Shown in pieces: positions 37,999 through 52,139 of a stretch of DNA of 64,000 nt. Both the position numbers and the translations under genes were made by a program. How positions within the stretch are numbered: position 1 is the first letter of the stretch; the number at the start of each line of letters is the position of its first letter. A model generated the notes under the pieces. That model saw only the letters and a program-made list of their open reading frames with translations. It was not told where the DNA came from and searched no databases. The stretch is from Tomocerus qinae (Eukaryota > Arthropoda > Collembola > Entomobryomorpha > Tomoceridae): contig CM034548.1 in NCBI GenBank assembly GCA_020055645.1, forward strand, positions 43,578,296-43,642,295, written 5' to 3'.

Positions 37999-40588
37999 CA
38001 TCGAATAAATTTTTTCTTTACTGAATACACCTGATGGCTTAAACACTAATTTCTGTATTTTTGTTGTGAAAGTTTGTTAAGCGGCAAATACTGCAAATGG
38101 TTGAGAGTTACAGTGCATTTACTGTTCATGAATTTTCTTTATAGTGTTTGTGCAATATTAGATAATTATGAACAAAGCTACTGAAACAATGCATTTGGTA
38201 AGGATGCTTAATTTTAAATGAATTAATGGTGTATGCAACTTGTCATTATTTTTGTAATTACTTTTTTGAGTTCCACACTTTATTATCTATATACGATCTT
38301 GCGTGCTAATTCATTTGTTGAGTGTTTTTATAGTGACCATGAAAATGGTCTAAAATGAGTAGATAAAAAGTTTCTGTATAAACTAATTACACTTTTGTAT
38401 CTCGAATCAGGATTTGAGTTGTTAACTCAGTTTTATGATCATATGAGATGGCATTCATTAAATAGATGTCACGAGAGGAGAGATTCGCGACGATTAATCC
38501 TGATTAACAGAAGAGAAGAATATCCAATGAGTCTATTAAGGATGTTGTCAATAAAAAGCTTTATGAAATTATTAGGAAATCGTAGCTGCTTGATCCTTTG
38601 CCAACTGGCCTTCATTGTCTTTTGAATTTGAATAGCGAAAGGAAATCTCATCTTTGTCCGCAACTTGAACAAGAAGAATCGGCGTAATATGAAGCCCTAC
38701 TACTTTTTATATTAGTACTCATTTACCTGTCCTGCCATATATTATACGAAATGAGAAATTTCGTATCTTGGTAGCCTACGAATTTAATAACGTGAGAAGA
38801 ATTATGCATATAGGGAGAGTGGTATAAAGTACGTAGTGAATATCATGAGGAATGTCGTACACTAAAGCATTGGAATTAAATCGTATAACACAGATAATAT
38901 AAGTAGCCAAAGATATTAACAAATCACCAACCTTGCCAACCCTTCTTAACAGAAACATGCATGCAATATCATGATGTCATCCCACAGAATAAAAGCTCCT
39001 TGCGAAATAAGCATGCGAGTATTATTATTTGTTTTTTGATGTTCTTCTGTTGGGCATAAACTCATAACCTTATAACATTCCAATAATGTAGAAGCATTAA
39101 TACCTAAAATATTCAATCGCTGCAAACGATTTTTACATAACATATCGTTCTGTCAAAAATGCATTAGCCTACAATATTACTTAATTGCGCAGAAATATCA
39201 CCTCAGCATGAAAACACAAGGCCAATTTTACTGATTTATTTACATTTATAATTAGCACGAGGCAGATGATTCCCATAAAAAATAAATTAAAACATGATGG
39301 TTAACTTAACGATTTCAAAATATCAATGGTTATGACTTTCTAGTTCTGGTTAAAACGAACGCAAATATAATTATCGGTCATTTCGAAGAAGGATCATTAA
39401 CCCTGACATTCCTAAAGCAAATTTAATTGCAAGAGGATTTCAAATTGTTGGAATGCTGGTAGGAATTTAAAAATGACAAACTTATTTTGTACATCCTGTT
39501 GTTGACTATTTTTTATCAAATATTATGTCTGGATGGAAATAGTTTCCAGACGAAGAATAATAGCCTTGTGGCGAAGAAGATTATTTAGGTAATGACTATT
39601 ATCTGTATTTATATTGGTGTTCATCTACTTACATGACTAAATAAAACAATAACTAGGTACTTCATAATTTTAATCTAATAACATCATTAAAATGCCGAGA
39701 ATGATTCATGTTTGTGTACATTCCGTATATGTGAACAGTACAAGCTTCCTCGACTGATTTGGGTAATAATTGTCAATCTAAATCATTAGCCTGTACAAAC
39801 ACAATTTTTCTGTTATGGTTGTATTTGGTTAGTTAGAAAAGAGGTGAAGTAAAATATAGGAAACTGTATCGATTTGCATTGTATACAATTTTTACGCCTT
39901 GAAATAAGCACCACGCAGGTATGTATTGTATTCTGATAGACCACCTACCCATTATTAATGTATTATGAAGTTAGAATTAAGCAAACACATAATGTTGTTA
40001 CGTAAAATGTCAATAAGTATGTCTATGTCATGAAACCTCCAACAAGGTCAATTTAGAGTTACTAAATAGGCAAGGCAGTTCTCGCATGTAACTTTTTATT
40101 GTACCATTATCACCACAATAATCATATCAAATTACAACTACCTACTTACGAGCATATGCAACATGGCATATATTATCCCAAACTAACTCGAAGCAACAAA
40201 GACTCCACGCTGACATAATACAATGGCTAAATATGTGGTGATTTGGTATGGTGATGGGTGTGCTTATGAAGATACCTATCAGCACTACTTACCTTGCTTT
40301 GCTTACAGATAACGTGTAAATGCGTACTCATCAGCAAAAATGTATACTACATTTAGCATTATGTGCTCTGCTTTAATCTCATAGTATATACCAACTGCCT
40401 TTTCTGCTTTGCTACAGCCAAAAATATTTGCAATAGTTAGACTTGATGTAAGGCGAGATACATTATATAAATCCTGTTACTATAAGATGCACTATCATAT
40501 TACTATAACAGAAATATTACACTTTACATACAAGTTCAAAGTTTCTCCTACTTCAGTCGAGAAACTGCGTTTGGTATATCTGTTTAGA

Positions 40589-40620
40589 ATTCGTAAGTAT
40601 TCGTAAGTATTCGTAATTAT
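40589..40620 (+). repeat. three 10-bp tandem copies
   Basis: ATTCGTAAGT is repeated twice exactly, followed by ATTCGTAATT. A small local slippage product. Confidence 0.7.
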
Positions 40621-42322
40621 GTTCACGTTAGTACTAATGGACTAAGGTTTAATTTTGGTTGATGCATTATACTCTATATAGGGCACATAACCTCATAATA
40701 GTACAAGAAGCATTACTCAAGTAAGCAATGAACTATGGACAATTCAGTACATGCTACAACAAACGAACGGATTTGTTGATTCAGACTCGAATTTATAAAA
40801 AACAATGTTTCTTTCCCATGATAATAATAGTTTATAGTTTAACGCGATGAAAACATTTCTTTTGTAATATTTGCTGAGGTGTTAGATTACAGCTTAGTAC
40901 TATTAAATGTGGAATAATAGGGTGAGAACAGACAGATCCAACCAAATCCACAATCACAGAGAGTCTCCATGAAGTCATAAACCTCCTAATGTTATTTTTT
41001 GAATGAAATTCGCATTCCATGGGTTACTAATCTTGACTTGGATCTTAAAAAGAAATACATACATGACATAAAATACAGATTACAACTTTACAATGCTGAT
41101 GAGATATTTGCGGCTTAGCTTGTTTTGCCGCGATGATGAGCTTCATGTTATGTGGTGACTCACCATTTCGTCTATATAAACACGAAATGTATGTAAGTAG
41201 ATAGGTAGTCATATTATACAAGTGCATTGTCCATGTACAAAGATGCACATAATAGCAATAGCACCTACTAGTCAGAAATCAAATCAACACAGACTCTTGT
41301 TGGTCTCACTCAGTAGTGCGTCCAGATTTAATGCTAAAGAGCGATGACAGGATGTTATTGTTGGTCTTGTCATATCTGAAAAAAATCTCATTTCGTTCAG
41401 CCCAATGACTTCCATCTAAGAACAGGGTTTGTCTCCGTTGACACTTTTATTTTCACCCTGTCTTTGTAATTTATGGTCTTTGTGGTAACATCAAACAGAA
41501 ATACTAAATTCATTGCTTAATTTGATAAGTACTAATTAGTAGTAGTTGATTGAAAGCCAGAAAATGATGTTCTAAATAATTTAATAGTCCATAGATTATG
41601 TAAAACCACTTAAAACCAGCTCAGCTATCAGTTAGAAGGAAACAGTAATTTAAATATTACGCATAATATCAATATACAAACATGAGACAATGTACTACAG
41701 TGACCGCATTGAAGATACAGTTCACTCATCTCAAGTTGTCCACTCCATATCGAGATAATTAATTTTCTAAACGAAACCCTGGCGGAGCCTTTGCTCTTTA
41801 TCTATCATATTAAAGCAACCTAGTACATGTAATTTGTAGCAACCTCCACAGTTCGAGGAAAGGAAACCACTCTAAAAACGGAAATTCAGATAATTTGGCG
41901 AGTAGGATAGCTCACATAATAATTGTTGGTTTATTGCATTCCATTAGGAACGTACCTTACCGATACTAAGTCAATAAATGCCTAACTTACGGATTGCGTA
42001 GTATATATGTATAACAAACAGACCAAGTTCGTTGGCATCACTTGGCAATTTAATTATGCAATTGTGAGTTCAACATGTCTGCTAGTCATTTGGGAATGTG
42101 ACATACAATATGCAATTTCCTTGCTAATTGTATTAGCTAGAGATCAAGCCAGGAAAGAAATGCGCAATTTCGTTCTCCACTAGATTGAGAGACGGAACTG
42201 CGTAGGAGCCAACTGAGGGATGACACAAACAATACATAGAATCTGTTGGAGCAACGTGCTTGGCTGATCACGAGTCGTGCCCTAATTGTCTTAACGTCGA
42301 TAAATCGAATCGTCATAGTAGA

Positions 42323-42390
42323 GAATCACCTGACTGGAAGATCACCTAACATGGAAGATCACTTGACATGGGAGATCACCTGTTTGATCA
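42323..42390 (+). repeat. 17-bp tandem repeat, four copies
   Basis: Four consecutive 17-bp units: GAATCACCTGACTGGAA, GATCACCTAACATGGAA, GATCACTTGACATGGGA and GATCACCTGTTTGATCA. Copies differ at several positions, so the array is not recent. CACCTG within it is also an E-box-type word. Confidence 0.75.
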
Positions 42391-44949
42391 GCCTACCAAT
42401 ATTTGGTTGCATTACATAACAACGTGGGCTCATCCTTCATGTCTTTAATATGCCTAGTATTATGTAAGTAATTTAATCCGACATCATTAAAAGTCATCAT
42501 TACGATTGCCATGAGTCTCGAATGAAGAAAGAGGTCAAACATGTGTTCCCTGTATCTATTACGTATTGTAGTTCTCCATAAGGTAATTATTATTACATAA
42601 ACATGCTCTTATAACTCTTCTTTTGAATATTCTTGCAAAGGTAACCATACATTTTTAGATTTCCCATTTATAGCTAGGTAGATAGAAGACACGTGATTCG
42701 TTAAAGGACACCCGAGAAACATTGAGACAATATAGACATTTGAATAGACACGAGTAAACTATAACAGCAACAAGCCATATTTTGACAACAAAATGAAAGC
42801 AACTGTCAAGAAGCCAGAAGTACATTGAGTTTAGCAGTCTAAATGCCGTCAAATTAAAAAGTAAAGAGACTACATGATGGGTTACTTAAGACATAATAGA
42901 AATGTTTACAGATGACGTAATGTTTGGGGATGGTAATAATTATGTTGAGTATATGTGTATGTACTTTTCGGTATAAGTAGAGTAAAATTGAAAGTGCATT
43001 AGTTGTAGTCTACCTTGCTAGATGCTATCTGATTGGTTTCTTTTGGGGCACAGCAAGCGGTGTGGTTTTGTCAATGGTCGGAACAATAATGTTTAATGGT
43101 TGGCATATTGCTAAATCTCTTTTGAAAGCGGATTTGACTTGAGACTAGTCTGCATTAGTTTGGCTTCTCTATCTGGTAATAATATTATTATGGCTAATCG
43201 TTCTATGGTCTGGTTTGTCATCCTGATCCTGTAATCCTATGTGGTGATACTTATCATTGAGCACTTGGACATTGAAATTGGCGACAGGGTAATATACGTA
43301 TCACAGACGACTGGCTTCTGCTGTTTAGAAATGAATCCGTATCATATCACCCAACAATCATTGTCAGAGTTTATCTTTGCTGACAATGTCACATTCAGTT
43401 AGGACGCATCTGTAAGACCAACAGCGATATCACAAATCGCAGAATTATTACATGCGACTTAATTGTGTCTCTATTTATTCTATATACCTAATACTGGTGC
43501 AAAGTACTTAATGTTGGCAGACACTCGAATGTGCATGATTAAAATGCTAGATATTTAGATATACTCAGTAGTGTCTGTATAATATACGAATTTATTCATG
43601 TCCATTACATTGTGACGTATACTACTACTTATCATAGACCAGCATTTGTATAGGATGACCGTGATGAATGGTAATTACTTTATTATCTTGCCATACTTAT
43701 TTATAAATAGTTTTTTCTGATTAAGCTCTTGTATTGACTCTTGCTTTTGTAAGTACATTCTCTATTTATACCCAGATAGGCAGTTACTTTCAACTAACTC
43801 AACTGTCAATATACATAGTGAGTCACATTAACTTCGATAAGATGCAGAAACACGAACCAGAATTTCCCCAATCAATAAAAGAACAGTGCTACTAATATTT
43901 ATTAAATGTGATATACATGAACTCACTCCACTAGAAATATAAACTGTACACAATGCAAACATGTATTTATATAATTATTATGCAGTCAATACTTAATAGA
44001 GTAAACTATCGAAAGTTCACATGCATAAATAGTATACGTCTGGCATCAATTCTAAGTAGATTAAATGGTCTGATCTAGCGCGTGATTCTTCAATGGATTT
44101 TCTACGCCGTAACTTCCCTAATATAATTAATACTTCTTTAGTACTTACCACACAATACAACATTCCATCTGTATTTCTAGTATCCATGCAGTCTCTACGT
44201 GTAAACATAATATTTCTACTTAATTAATTGCATTTCTAGGAAGCAATTAAATATTTGTTTGTTCTTCTAATTTCATTTCTGATATTATAATGCATGTACA
44301 CAGAAATGTTTTGACTGATATGCGTCTGTTGTCATTTACAGTTATTACCATATAATTACCTTTAAATCATATATATGAAGTTAAACATACCATAAATCTA
44401 TTGTGGGTTTTCCAAAAACACATTCTACGAATATATGTGACAATTTAGTAAGTTGTAAATGAAATAGTCTTGTATTATGGTCCACGTTTCCCAATAAAAA
44501 AATAACAATCGTCCATATAATACACAAGTCATCAGATCATAATAATAAGTACAAATGTGTTGACAAAATTCCTTTTCTCCTATGTACTTAAGCGGAGATT
44601 AACATCAGAGCTTTGGCAATGACACATCAAACAAAAATTTGTTTTGTGGGTTGAGAAGATTATTTAACTCATAACAGCACTACATACCTATGCATATGTA
44701 AGTCTTATGAATCAGATGACAAATATTATTTTTGCATGCATACCTACAGAAAAATGTTTACCTCCGCATCCTTCGGAAGGATGTTTGTAAAAAGGAGAAA
44801 ATGAATCTGTATTACAAAAATGGTCTAATTGTTGACTTATGGTTGTTATATAAAAATATGTAGCCCACTGGTAATTGCATAACTGGTTACATGAATATAT
44901 CAGATGACTAAGCTTGTGTACCGTTTGAGACATTGAGATCATCATAATA

Positions 44950-45148
44950 ATGGAAAGAGGTGGGCGAATCTCCGGAAATGTACAAAGAGTAATGTGGGCA
45001 GAGAAGCCATATGTTGGTTGTTGTGCCTGGATCCAAATATCTCTGTGTACTAAAAATGATTACAGAATGGTCAACCCCCATTAAGAGTGGCTTTAAACCG
45101 GGACTGCAGTTTTATCTAAGAAAGAAGTGTGGTAGTCGAGAAGACTAA
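44950..45148 (+). other. two overlapping short coding-like frames, not assigned
   Basis: Frame one runs from ATG 44950 to TAA 45082 (44 codons) with a protein-like composition (MERGGRISGNVQRVMWAEKP). Frame two runs from ATG 45011 to TAA 45146 (45 codons), also plausible (EWSTPIKSGFKPGLQFYLRK). At most one could be real, unless a frameshift separates parts of one old gene. The patch is visibly richer in G+C than its flanks. No family is recognised. Confidence 0.12.
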
Positions 45149-45239
45149 ATTAGTGCTGACGCACATCGTATGGTAATTTTCAATCGCGTTTGACTGGCAT
45201 TCAAAGATGAGTGATAAATACGATGATTAGATTATGGGA

Positions 45240-45720
45240 GACGTAATAGGAGTACGGTGTGTGTATTGTGTAGGTGTATAGAGAAAGGAGAGCACTGGTT
45301 AATAGTATACTGTAATTGAAAGACAATGTTATAAAGTTGTAATGACAATCGTTAGATAGGCGGGTCGGATGATGAGGGAGAGAGGGTGTAGGTATTGGTG
45401 AGAGAGTCACGGTATTATTGCATGAGTGTAAGAGTCAAAGATGGGATGGGGAGAGATAAAGCGCAGAAAGAGAGATGCTGAACAGGTCGGTCAGTCAAGT
45501 CAGAAGCTAAAGACGGAGAAAGCCGATTAGTGTGCCGTTATAAGAGCATTATCCGTGGGAGTGGAGCAGACAAGTAAGAAATAGAACTGGATGTGGGTAG
45601 AAAGCAGAAACGTAGAAAGGAAGTAAAAGTCAAGAGTCAAAGTGTGTGAATGAAACGGAGTCAGACAGACAGAGCGGCGAGAATCCTTATTATTATTATA
45701 TAATCTACACACATTATAAT
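45240..45720 (+). other. purine-skewed tract
   Basis: Nearly 500 bp in which the + strand is strongly enriched in G and A (for example GATGAGGGAGAGAGGG, GGGATGGGGAGAGATAAAG, AGTCAGACAGACAGAGCGG). The surrounding DNA has no such strand bias. Minus-strand open frames here (45201-45410, 45527-45751) are pyrimidine-rich by-products. Such asymmetry can come from an old decayed GA-rich repeat, from transcription-linked mutation, or mark a sequence able to form triplex DNA. Confidence 0.5.
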
Positions 45721-45875
45721 AGGAGCATAAGGAAGACTCTCTATGCAACAAGCAAAATTACTTGAAGTATATTGCCTAGCTGTACATCTGGAGTGCTCTT
45801 TCCTCTGCCAATAATATTATGATGTTAGTCGATGCTTGCTTGAGAGATAATGTATAGGGAGATTGGTCTCAGTAT

Positions 45876-46013
45876 ATATATAGTCGTATATAAGAGTCAG
45901 GGGCAAAGATGAAATTGAATTGCAGAGCGAAGCGGATGCAAGCGAAGCCAGCCAAAAGTGAGTATATTATGAGGATAGAGCATCCATCCAGTTTAGCGAG
46001 TGCATTGGAATAA
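45876..46013 (+). other. TATA-like cluster followed by a 34-codon frame
   Basis: TATATATATA at 45876 and TATATAAGAG near 45888 precede an ATG at 45909 that opens 34 codons to TAA at 46011. The start is basic (MKLNCRAKRMQAKPAK) and is followed by a donor-like AAAA|GTGAGT near 45956. A first exon with a TATA promoter is possible, but the spacing (about 20-30 bp from TATA to ATG) leaves almost no leader, and nothing downstream supports it. Confidence 0.12.
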
Positions 46014-48322
46014 AGTGACGTAAATAGGGCTTTATATCTACGTGTCAAGTAAAGCTAATAATTCCTTGAGTTAAGTTGACTCATCTCACGTATAGGTATT
46101 GTTACATGGCTTGTAGGTAGCACTACTTTCTATCGTCTCGTAAAAGGTTCATACAACTCTATTGCAATTTACTACAGATAACTGGTTGACATGTCACTAC
46201 ACTGCTTTTATGTTTTACTGCACAACTTCTTCGTTTCACTGTCTCTTTTCTTTTTTACTACGCAGAGATTTGGCGCAAACGGGAGTGGAACAACATAAAA
46301 ATGTGTGTAGTCACGTTATGGGGCTACATGATTTTTTAAATTACCTTTTTGGGTTCTGTGCTACACCATATATCAACTGCATGAATGTATAATTAATAAT
46401 ATACTAGTGTTTGTGTTTTACATGCATTCAATTGTAAAGGAGTAGGAGAACTGCAATGATAAGAGATTCATTTAGTACTGGCTATACCTATGTCATAGTC
46501 CGTATACACATAATATAAGAACTGAATGTATGTAGCAGCATTACGTAGGACAGTCAAAGAGGATGAGCATACATAGCTGTGTGATTTGGAAACAGAATGA
46601 TATTCATAAATGCATTTATTGTTAGTATCGTTCCTAGCTGCAGTTTATCTTCTTGACAGAAGGCACAAGTACCTGAAGGAGCCACAATAAAATATTATAT
46701 GTACAGATGGCAAGAAGAGAACAAATTGCCTGTTTTCTATTCTTTTACTTACTCCACTGGTCTGATTGAAAATTCAGAAGAGCGAATCCCAAATGGGAAT
46801 AAGGCTTGTCGCCAACCCATGGAAAATGGACATAACACGCGAAAGTAGAGTGTGACATCAAATCAAAGAGTTGGCATATGCTCTTCTCGTCTTCGTGACT
46901 CCTCCAGTTAATATCCACCGACTCTGATTTGGATTATACGTGATGTAATGCGACTTCCTACCTCATCCCAATTCTGGCTTCTCTGCCAGTATAACAAGTA
47001 CCTATACTAAACCTATTTCTACGACACAAATTATGTAAGCAGTTGAGACGTTCAATCGGTCCTGAGACTCGGACGGATGTTAGTTTGTTAGTGAACATAC
47101 CGACAAGTCTATTTATTTTCAGACTGCACATTACTTGGGCGGATTCGCAGATATAAAGATGCACTCACTCTGACTGCAGAGCAATAAATTTAGATGGACA
47201 GGACATCGTCTCGTCGCAGCACTGCAATGAACGAAATCAATGAAGTCATGCTACTCTATTATTATTAATGCCAGTTATTCTTATTAATAAAATGCAACGA
47301 CGCACTAAAAATTTAAGACGAGACAGATAATTATACAACATCTGAGATTTCTGTGACCATGTCTATACCTATCAGTGCACTTCGTATGACGTTGTAGATG
47401 CAGCTACAAAGATAACTTTGTCTGTCAACTCAATAAAGCAAAATAGGCCAGTCGGAAAGAACTTATCGGACAAGGCCAACTCGCTAAATTAAGAATAAGT
47501 GTCGAATAAACTTTCCTCTATGCTCTCTTCTATCTTTCCCTCTCTGCCTGTTCCAGAATCGGGGAAAACTCTGACTCAACAGATCTGCTGAAAATATTTC
47601 AAAAATGTTTTCTACAATTTATTTCCTATAAGATATACAACTTGGAAAATTAAAAGATTTTTTCCCACAGAGTAAAACAGTTATTTCTCAAATTGCAAAA
47701 AAGTTGTAAAATCATTCCAAACCACCATAAAAGTTCCATCTTCATTTATTTAGTTGTAAAAATATACAAATATTTTCTAAAAATTTGGTTAAAATTAACA
47801 ATCTCAATGCAGATGACAGAGGAGGAAAATTTTTTATAACTAAAGTATGTTCGTATGTATTCGAGTCTCTTAATTTGAAACCCTTACTTTACCGCTCTTG
47901 ATAAATATTAGCTTTGAGATTAGAAACTGAGGTACTAGCACTCAGACAAATTGGACATGACAAGTTCACGGGAAAAATTGGGCAAATGTAACAGGTAGGT
48001 ACATGCTTATAGAAGTAATACGTGTATTTTGTTAGAGAGAAAGATTTCTGTTTATAGCAAGTAAAATAATTTCTGTGGGTGTTGTATTCTTGTGTTATGT
48101 TTAGTTGCGCTATAGTTATGTAACCTTAGTATGTGTATTTGTATCATTTTATCACAGAACTACACGCTATGCAGGCCTACACAGCTAATAAGTAGACAAA
48201 CGTTATATCCAGTTCACATTAAACACATCTGTTAGAAAAGCAGCAGCAGCAACTGTAAAAATGAAAATAAAAAGCAGCAAGTCCGTATATCGCTAAGTTA
48301 TCTCTACTTGCCCTGAAACAAA

Positions 48323-48514
48323 ATGTGTGGACATGGACAACGCCTTTTTATCGGCCCCATTCTTCTGATTTATTTCGCTGAACCAGACGAAAGAAAAACA
48401 TCGGACAATGGGCTACTTGCTGATGCTTCAATACTCTTTTCGTTTACATTTTTGAATAAAATTCCAAGAATATTTCAAGCAGCAATAATTCTCCAGTTAT
48501 TTAGTGCTAAGTAG
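48323..48514 (+). CDS. 63-codon open frame, coding status doubtful
   Basis: Begins at a true ATG and has a mixed composition with a plausible short membrane-like stretch (LFIGPILLIYF) followed by a polar loop (AEPDERKTSDNGLLADAS). The minus strand is closed by several stops over the same interval in the frame I read. No family, promoter or splice signal is recognised. Chance is the leading explanation. Confidence 0.12.
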   Translation: MCGHGQRLFIGPILLIYFAEPDERKTSDNGLLADASILFSFTFLNKIPRIFQAAIILQLFSAK

Positions 48515-51500
48515 TGGCTATAGATTGAGATATTTATTGCATTTGTCTGTAATTAGCTTCCCAACTACATTTAGCAGTTTCGAATCGACAAATCTCGGTC
48601 ACACGTATTATCAATGATGCATAATAAAGAGTAGAATACTACATACCACACTGCCATAGTCATATTAACATGCATATTATTCATTCATTATTCTTTCACA
48701 GCATGAACAATTACCTATCATAGCAATAGAGCTTGTGTATCGATTTGGTATACTAACATAATGTGCATAGGAGTTGGCCTAGTGTGCAGAAAATGATGTT
48801 TACAGTCAGATGCAAAGTCGAATGATTCACCAATCAACTCCACCATATATACCGACATCAACTGCGTTGGTTCATCCACCCAGCCAAATCAGGATATGAA
48901 TTTCGAAGGAATATGGTGAGAGATTCTTTCTCACAAAGTCATACAATTCTCACAGACTTGATGGGTCTTGTTAGGGAAACATATATTTACAATTTTTGAG
49001 TAATATACTCAACAAATCGTTTCAGAGGCACACACACATAAAAAAACTAAAAAAAACATCTGTATGTGCCAATATATATTAGGAGCACACTTTGAGAACT
49101 TCACATTCCATCCCAGATAGTTACTATGTCTGATAAAGTTGTAAAAAAAACTCATATTAAAAATATTTAATGTATCCAGCCCATCGAGACAGGAGAGACG
49201 CAAAAAATTCCGATATGAAATTAATGTTCTTCACAGAATATTTTGTGTTTATGTAGGTATGCCGTATACACCTACTGCATGTGCGATAAGGATAGACTGT
49301 TGAGATGCATGTAGGTGTAGTATGTATAGCTACATTATGAATGTGCAATGTGTAGCGAAAGGTAATGCATCATGTATCACGATTTGGTTAGGGTATGTGG
49401 ACGACCTTTCTTTGCACATGCATTTCAAATCAAGTCATGTCTCATTTATACTACCCAACCTACCTACATCAACTTATCTGATAACTCTGGCTAAATTATT
49501 TTTAGTTCTTCCTATACCATAAAACAGCTAAATAACCATTTCAGAGGAGTTTTGCATTAAAAAATACCTGTGTTGTAATTATAGGATAGAACAAGGGATG
49601 TCTTGTGATATTTTATAGGAACAGTAAACGAGAAGAGTGAGAGCATTCTTAATGTATGTATTTCAAGGTTCCACATTAATATGAGGAAAAATCATAATAA
49701 TTCTTCCAACTTACTCAACTCACATAGATAGCTCGCTTACAGATACTTACACAGATATCGCAATGGTGCTGCCCAGTAGGTACATTATAAATACCTGCAC
49801 ATGTAAAGAGTACTATTTGCAATATAACTATCCAACCTAGTGCAAATAAATTATAAACTAGGAAGGTGGAATCAGCTTCGCCAACCTTTATCTCATTTCA
49901 TCAATTTTAAGTTTTTGTCTACGTTTCCACATTACTTTTTATCCAGAGATACGCCTATAGTATGTTCACTATATGCACCATTTTTTAATTTTTATTCGTT
50001 GTTAAAAATTAATTTCTATACATACACTAGGTCATAATTATAAAATTAAAAAGTATAAGACGAAAATGTATTGCAATTGATTTACATAATATAAAACGGA
50101 AATTCATTTTACATGAATGAAAAGAGAATATTGTTACACCTAAATATGCAAGTTAGCATTTAGCAGTACGAATTGCAACAGCCAAAAAATATGACTTATT
50201 AGTCTTCTTGCTTACTTTCTCTACTGGTGCATAATAAAACGTACTAAAAACGCATCCGCTATATTGGAGGAATTTTGGAAGAAATTGGTTCATGGTGCCC
50301 TGTTGTCATACTACAGATAGTATGGAATGGAGTAGAACAATACCTTGCTCATTTCATTTATGCCGTGTGTGCATACAAAACTATTTATAGTGAATACATA
50401 ATATTTATCAATGAAAAAACTTGTAAATAAATTTTGTTACAGTGTGTCACGTGTACAGTCATACCTGAAGTAAAATAAATGTCTTGGAATACAATGGCGA
50501 TACATTGTTTTTTTATTACTTCAAAAGAAACCTTATTTGGTCCCACATGATAAATTTTTGAATAATTTATTGATGTTGCTTTTTTGAGTACTCTACTGCA
50601 TATACGTGTAACTGTGACTTTGACCCACTGCATTTTATTCTATTTTCGAGTGTCAGTGTTTATATAGGCGTACAAATATCTCAGAATCATGGAATCTCGA
50701 ATAGTTTGTGTTCAAGGTGGCAAGGACGAAATAGTAAAAAGTTGCACTAAGTAGTACTAAATCTTAATATTAATTAGATATTCTCATTTGTACTAACATT
50801 CCAGTTGGATTGAAAAAAGACTCCCTTTAATTGTAATGTTATAATCCTATTTGAGTAAACCACACTAAATAAATCGCTGTCAACGTTGCTGACTGTTGAT
50901 CATGATGTAATTAAGTAATACATAGGATTAGTAATTGTAATAATTAGTTTATCATAGAGCCAAAAATGCATACAAAATATGTTAGCAATGATTTTTTCTT
51001 GAACAACTCACATATCACATGTACCGCCCTGGCGGCGTTTTGGAAATTCAACAGCATATAATCCCTAATAAAATATAATTGATAACGTGTCCTTAATTAG
51101 TGGACCACAAGTTGCAACATAGCTGTGATTTGACAGGGGAAAAGGTTGGAGCTAAAAAGCTAAAGTGTATATTCATTCATAAATATGGCTTCCTTTCTAC
51201 TACATTGTAAATGAGTGAAATATTTGCCATGTGGCTATAATAGTTTAATGCGCTGAATTAAATGGCAACTATTGTTGGTCTTGAAATTTTGAGTAAGTGT
51301 TATTTGTCTGTATATTTTGCTTAAGCATGCATGCAATGTGCAGATATTATTTGTATGGGTCTGCACACACTGGTGAAGTAAAAGGAACAGTAAGCTTGAT
51401 TCTACTTATAGTGCTTCAGCATGTGTATTGTTAAACGCCCACACGGTGATTTGCTTCATCCGCCTTCTCCTATTCATCATTTAGCATGTGTTGTTTCCTA

Positions 51501-52139
51501 TTTAAATGCAGTATTACGTTTTACTGAAAAGGACTTTAGCGTCACAAAATGCATTCATCAGACAAAACAGAATCGTGTAGTATAGTGAAGTGAACTACGC
51601 CGAGGTACTTTATAGTCCGTTTAGAAGGATATTATACTGTACTCGACACCTACACACTATCTAAGAACACAAGGCGTATAATACGCAACCAACTAACAAT
51701 AATCTGAACAGCAGAGAAACGTCGTCATGAAATCACCTAAACAGTGCGTCCCCAATAGATATCTCATCTTCTCACATCATCAGAAGAAATAGGCAAGTGG
51801 TGGAGGGTGTATGGCTAAGGAAAGTATAAAATGGAGAACAAGTACCTAATGTAAACAGAGAGGCTGAGTTTGCGTAATCTGTTACAGGAATGCTGACTAT
51901 ATGCTCTCTACATTCCAGTATTAACTAGAACCGTTGCTTGGGATATACATTAAACCTTTATTGTAAGCTACTGTAAGTGGCTATGAAGCATTTGTACCCA
52001 TTTATATTTAATTATGACCAAGTAGTACTCGAAGAGATTGGGCGTTTGCCAATATGTCAAAGTCATTATTGTGCGAAGTTAAGCAAAAATTTTGATTGCA
52101 AAATTAGACCTCCCCCGCTATTTCCCCTTAGCCCTATAT

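Larger units (their letters stand above)
37011..52139. other. long AT-rich stretch without a supported gene
   Basis: Fifteen kilobases lacking any assignable gene. It holds a B-box hairpin (37951-37998), small tandem repeats (40589-40620; 42323-42390), dual coding-like frames (44950-45148), a purine-skewed tract (45240-45720), a TATA-like cluster with a small frame (45876-46013) and a 63-codon frame at 48323-48514. The rest is plain AT-rich sequence. Confidence 0.5.

Noticed and set aside
37927-37999. Intact tRNA gene
   Set aside because: Only the T-arm and B-box are present; there is no matching acceptor stem, A-box or anticodon arm at the right distance.
38744-38766. Small palindrome ATACGAAAT-GAGAA-ATTTCGTAT
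   Set aside because: A 9-bp stem is expected many times in 64 kb; no context supports a function.
42996-43142. Membrane-protein-like frame (GTASGVVLSMVGTIMFNGWH)
   Set aside because: About 50 codons from stop to stop with no start or splice site. Hydrophobic frames are the expected by-product of T-rich DNA.
47190-47240. RWTGHRLVAAL, resembling the C-terminal RWxGH motif of LINE reverse transcriptases
   Set aside because: A single five-residue resemblance followed by a stop; no other RT motif lies upstream.
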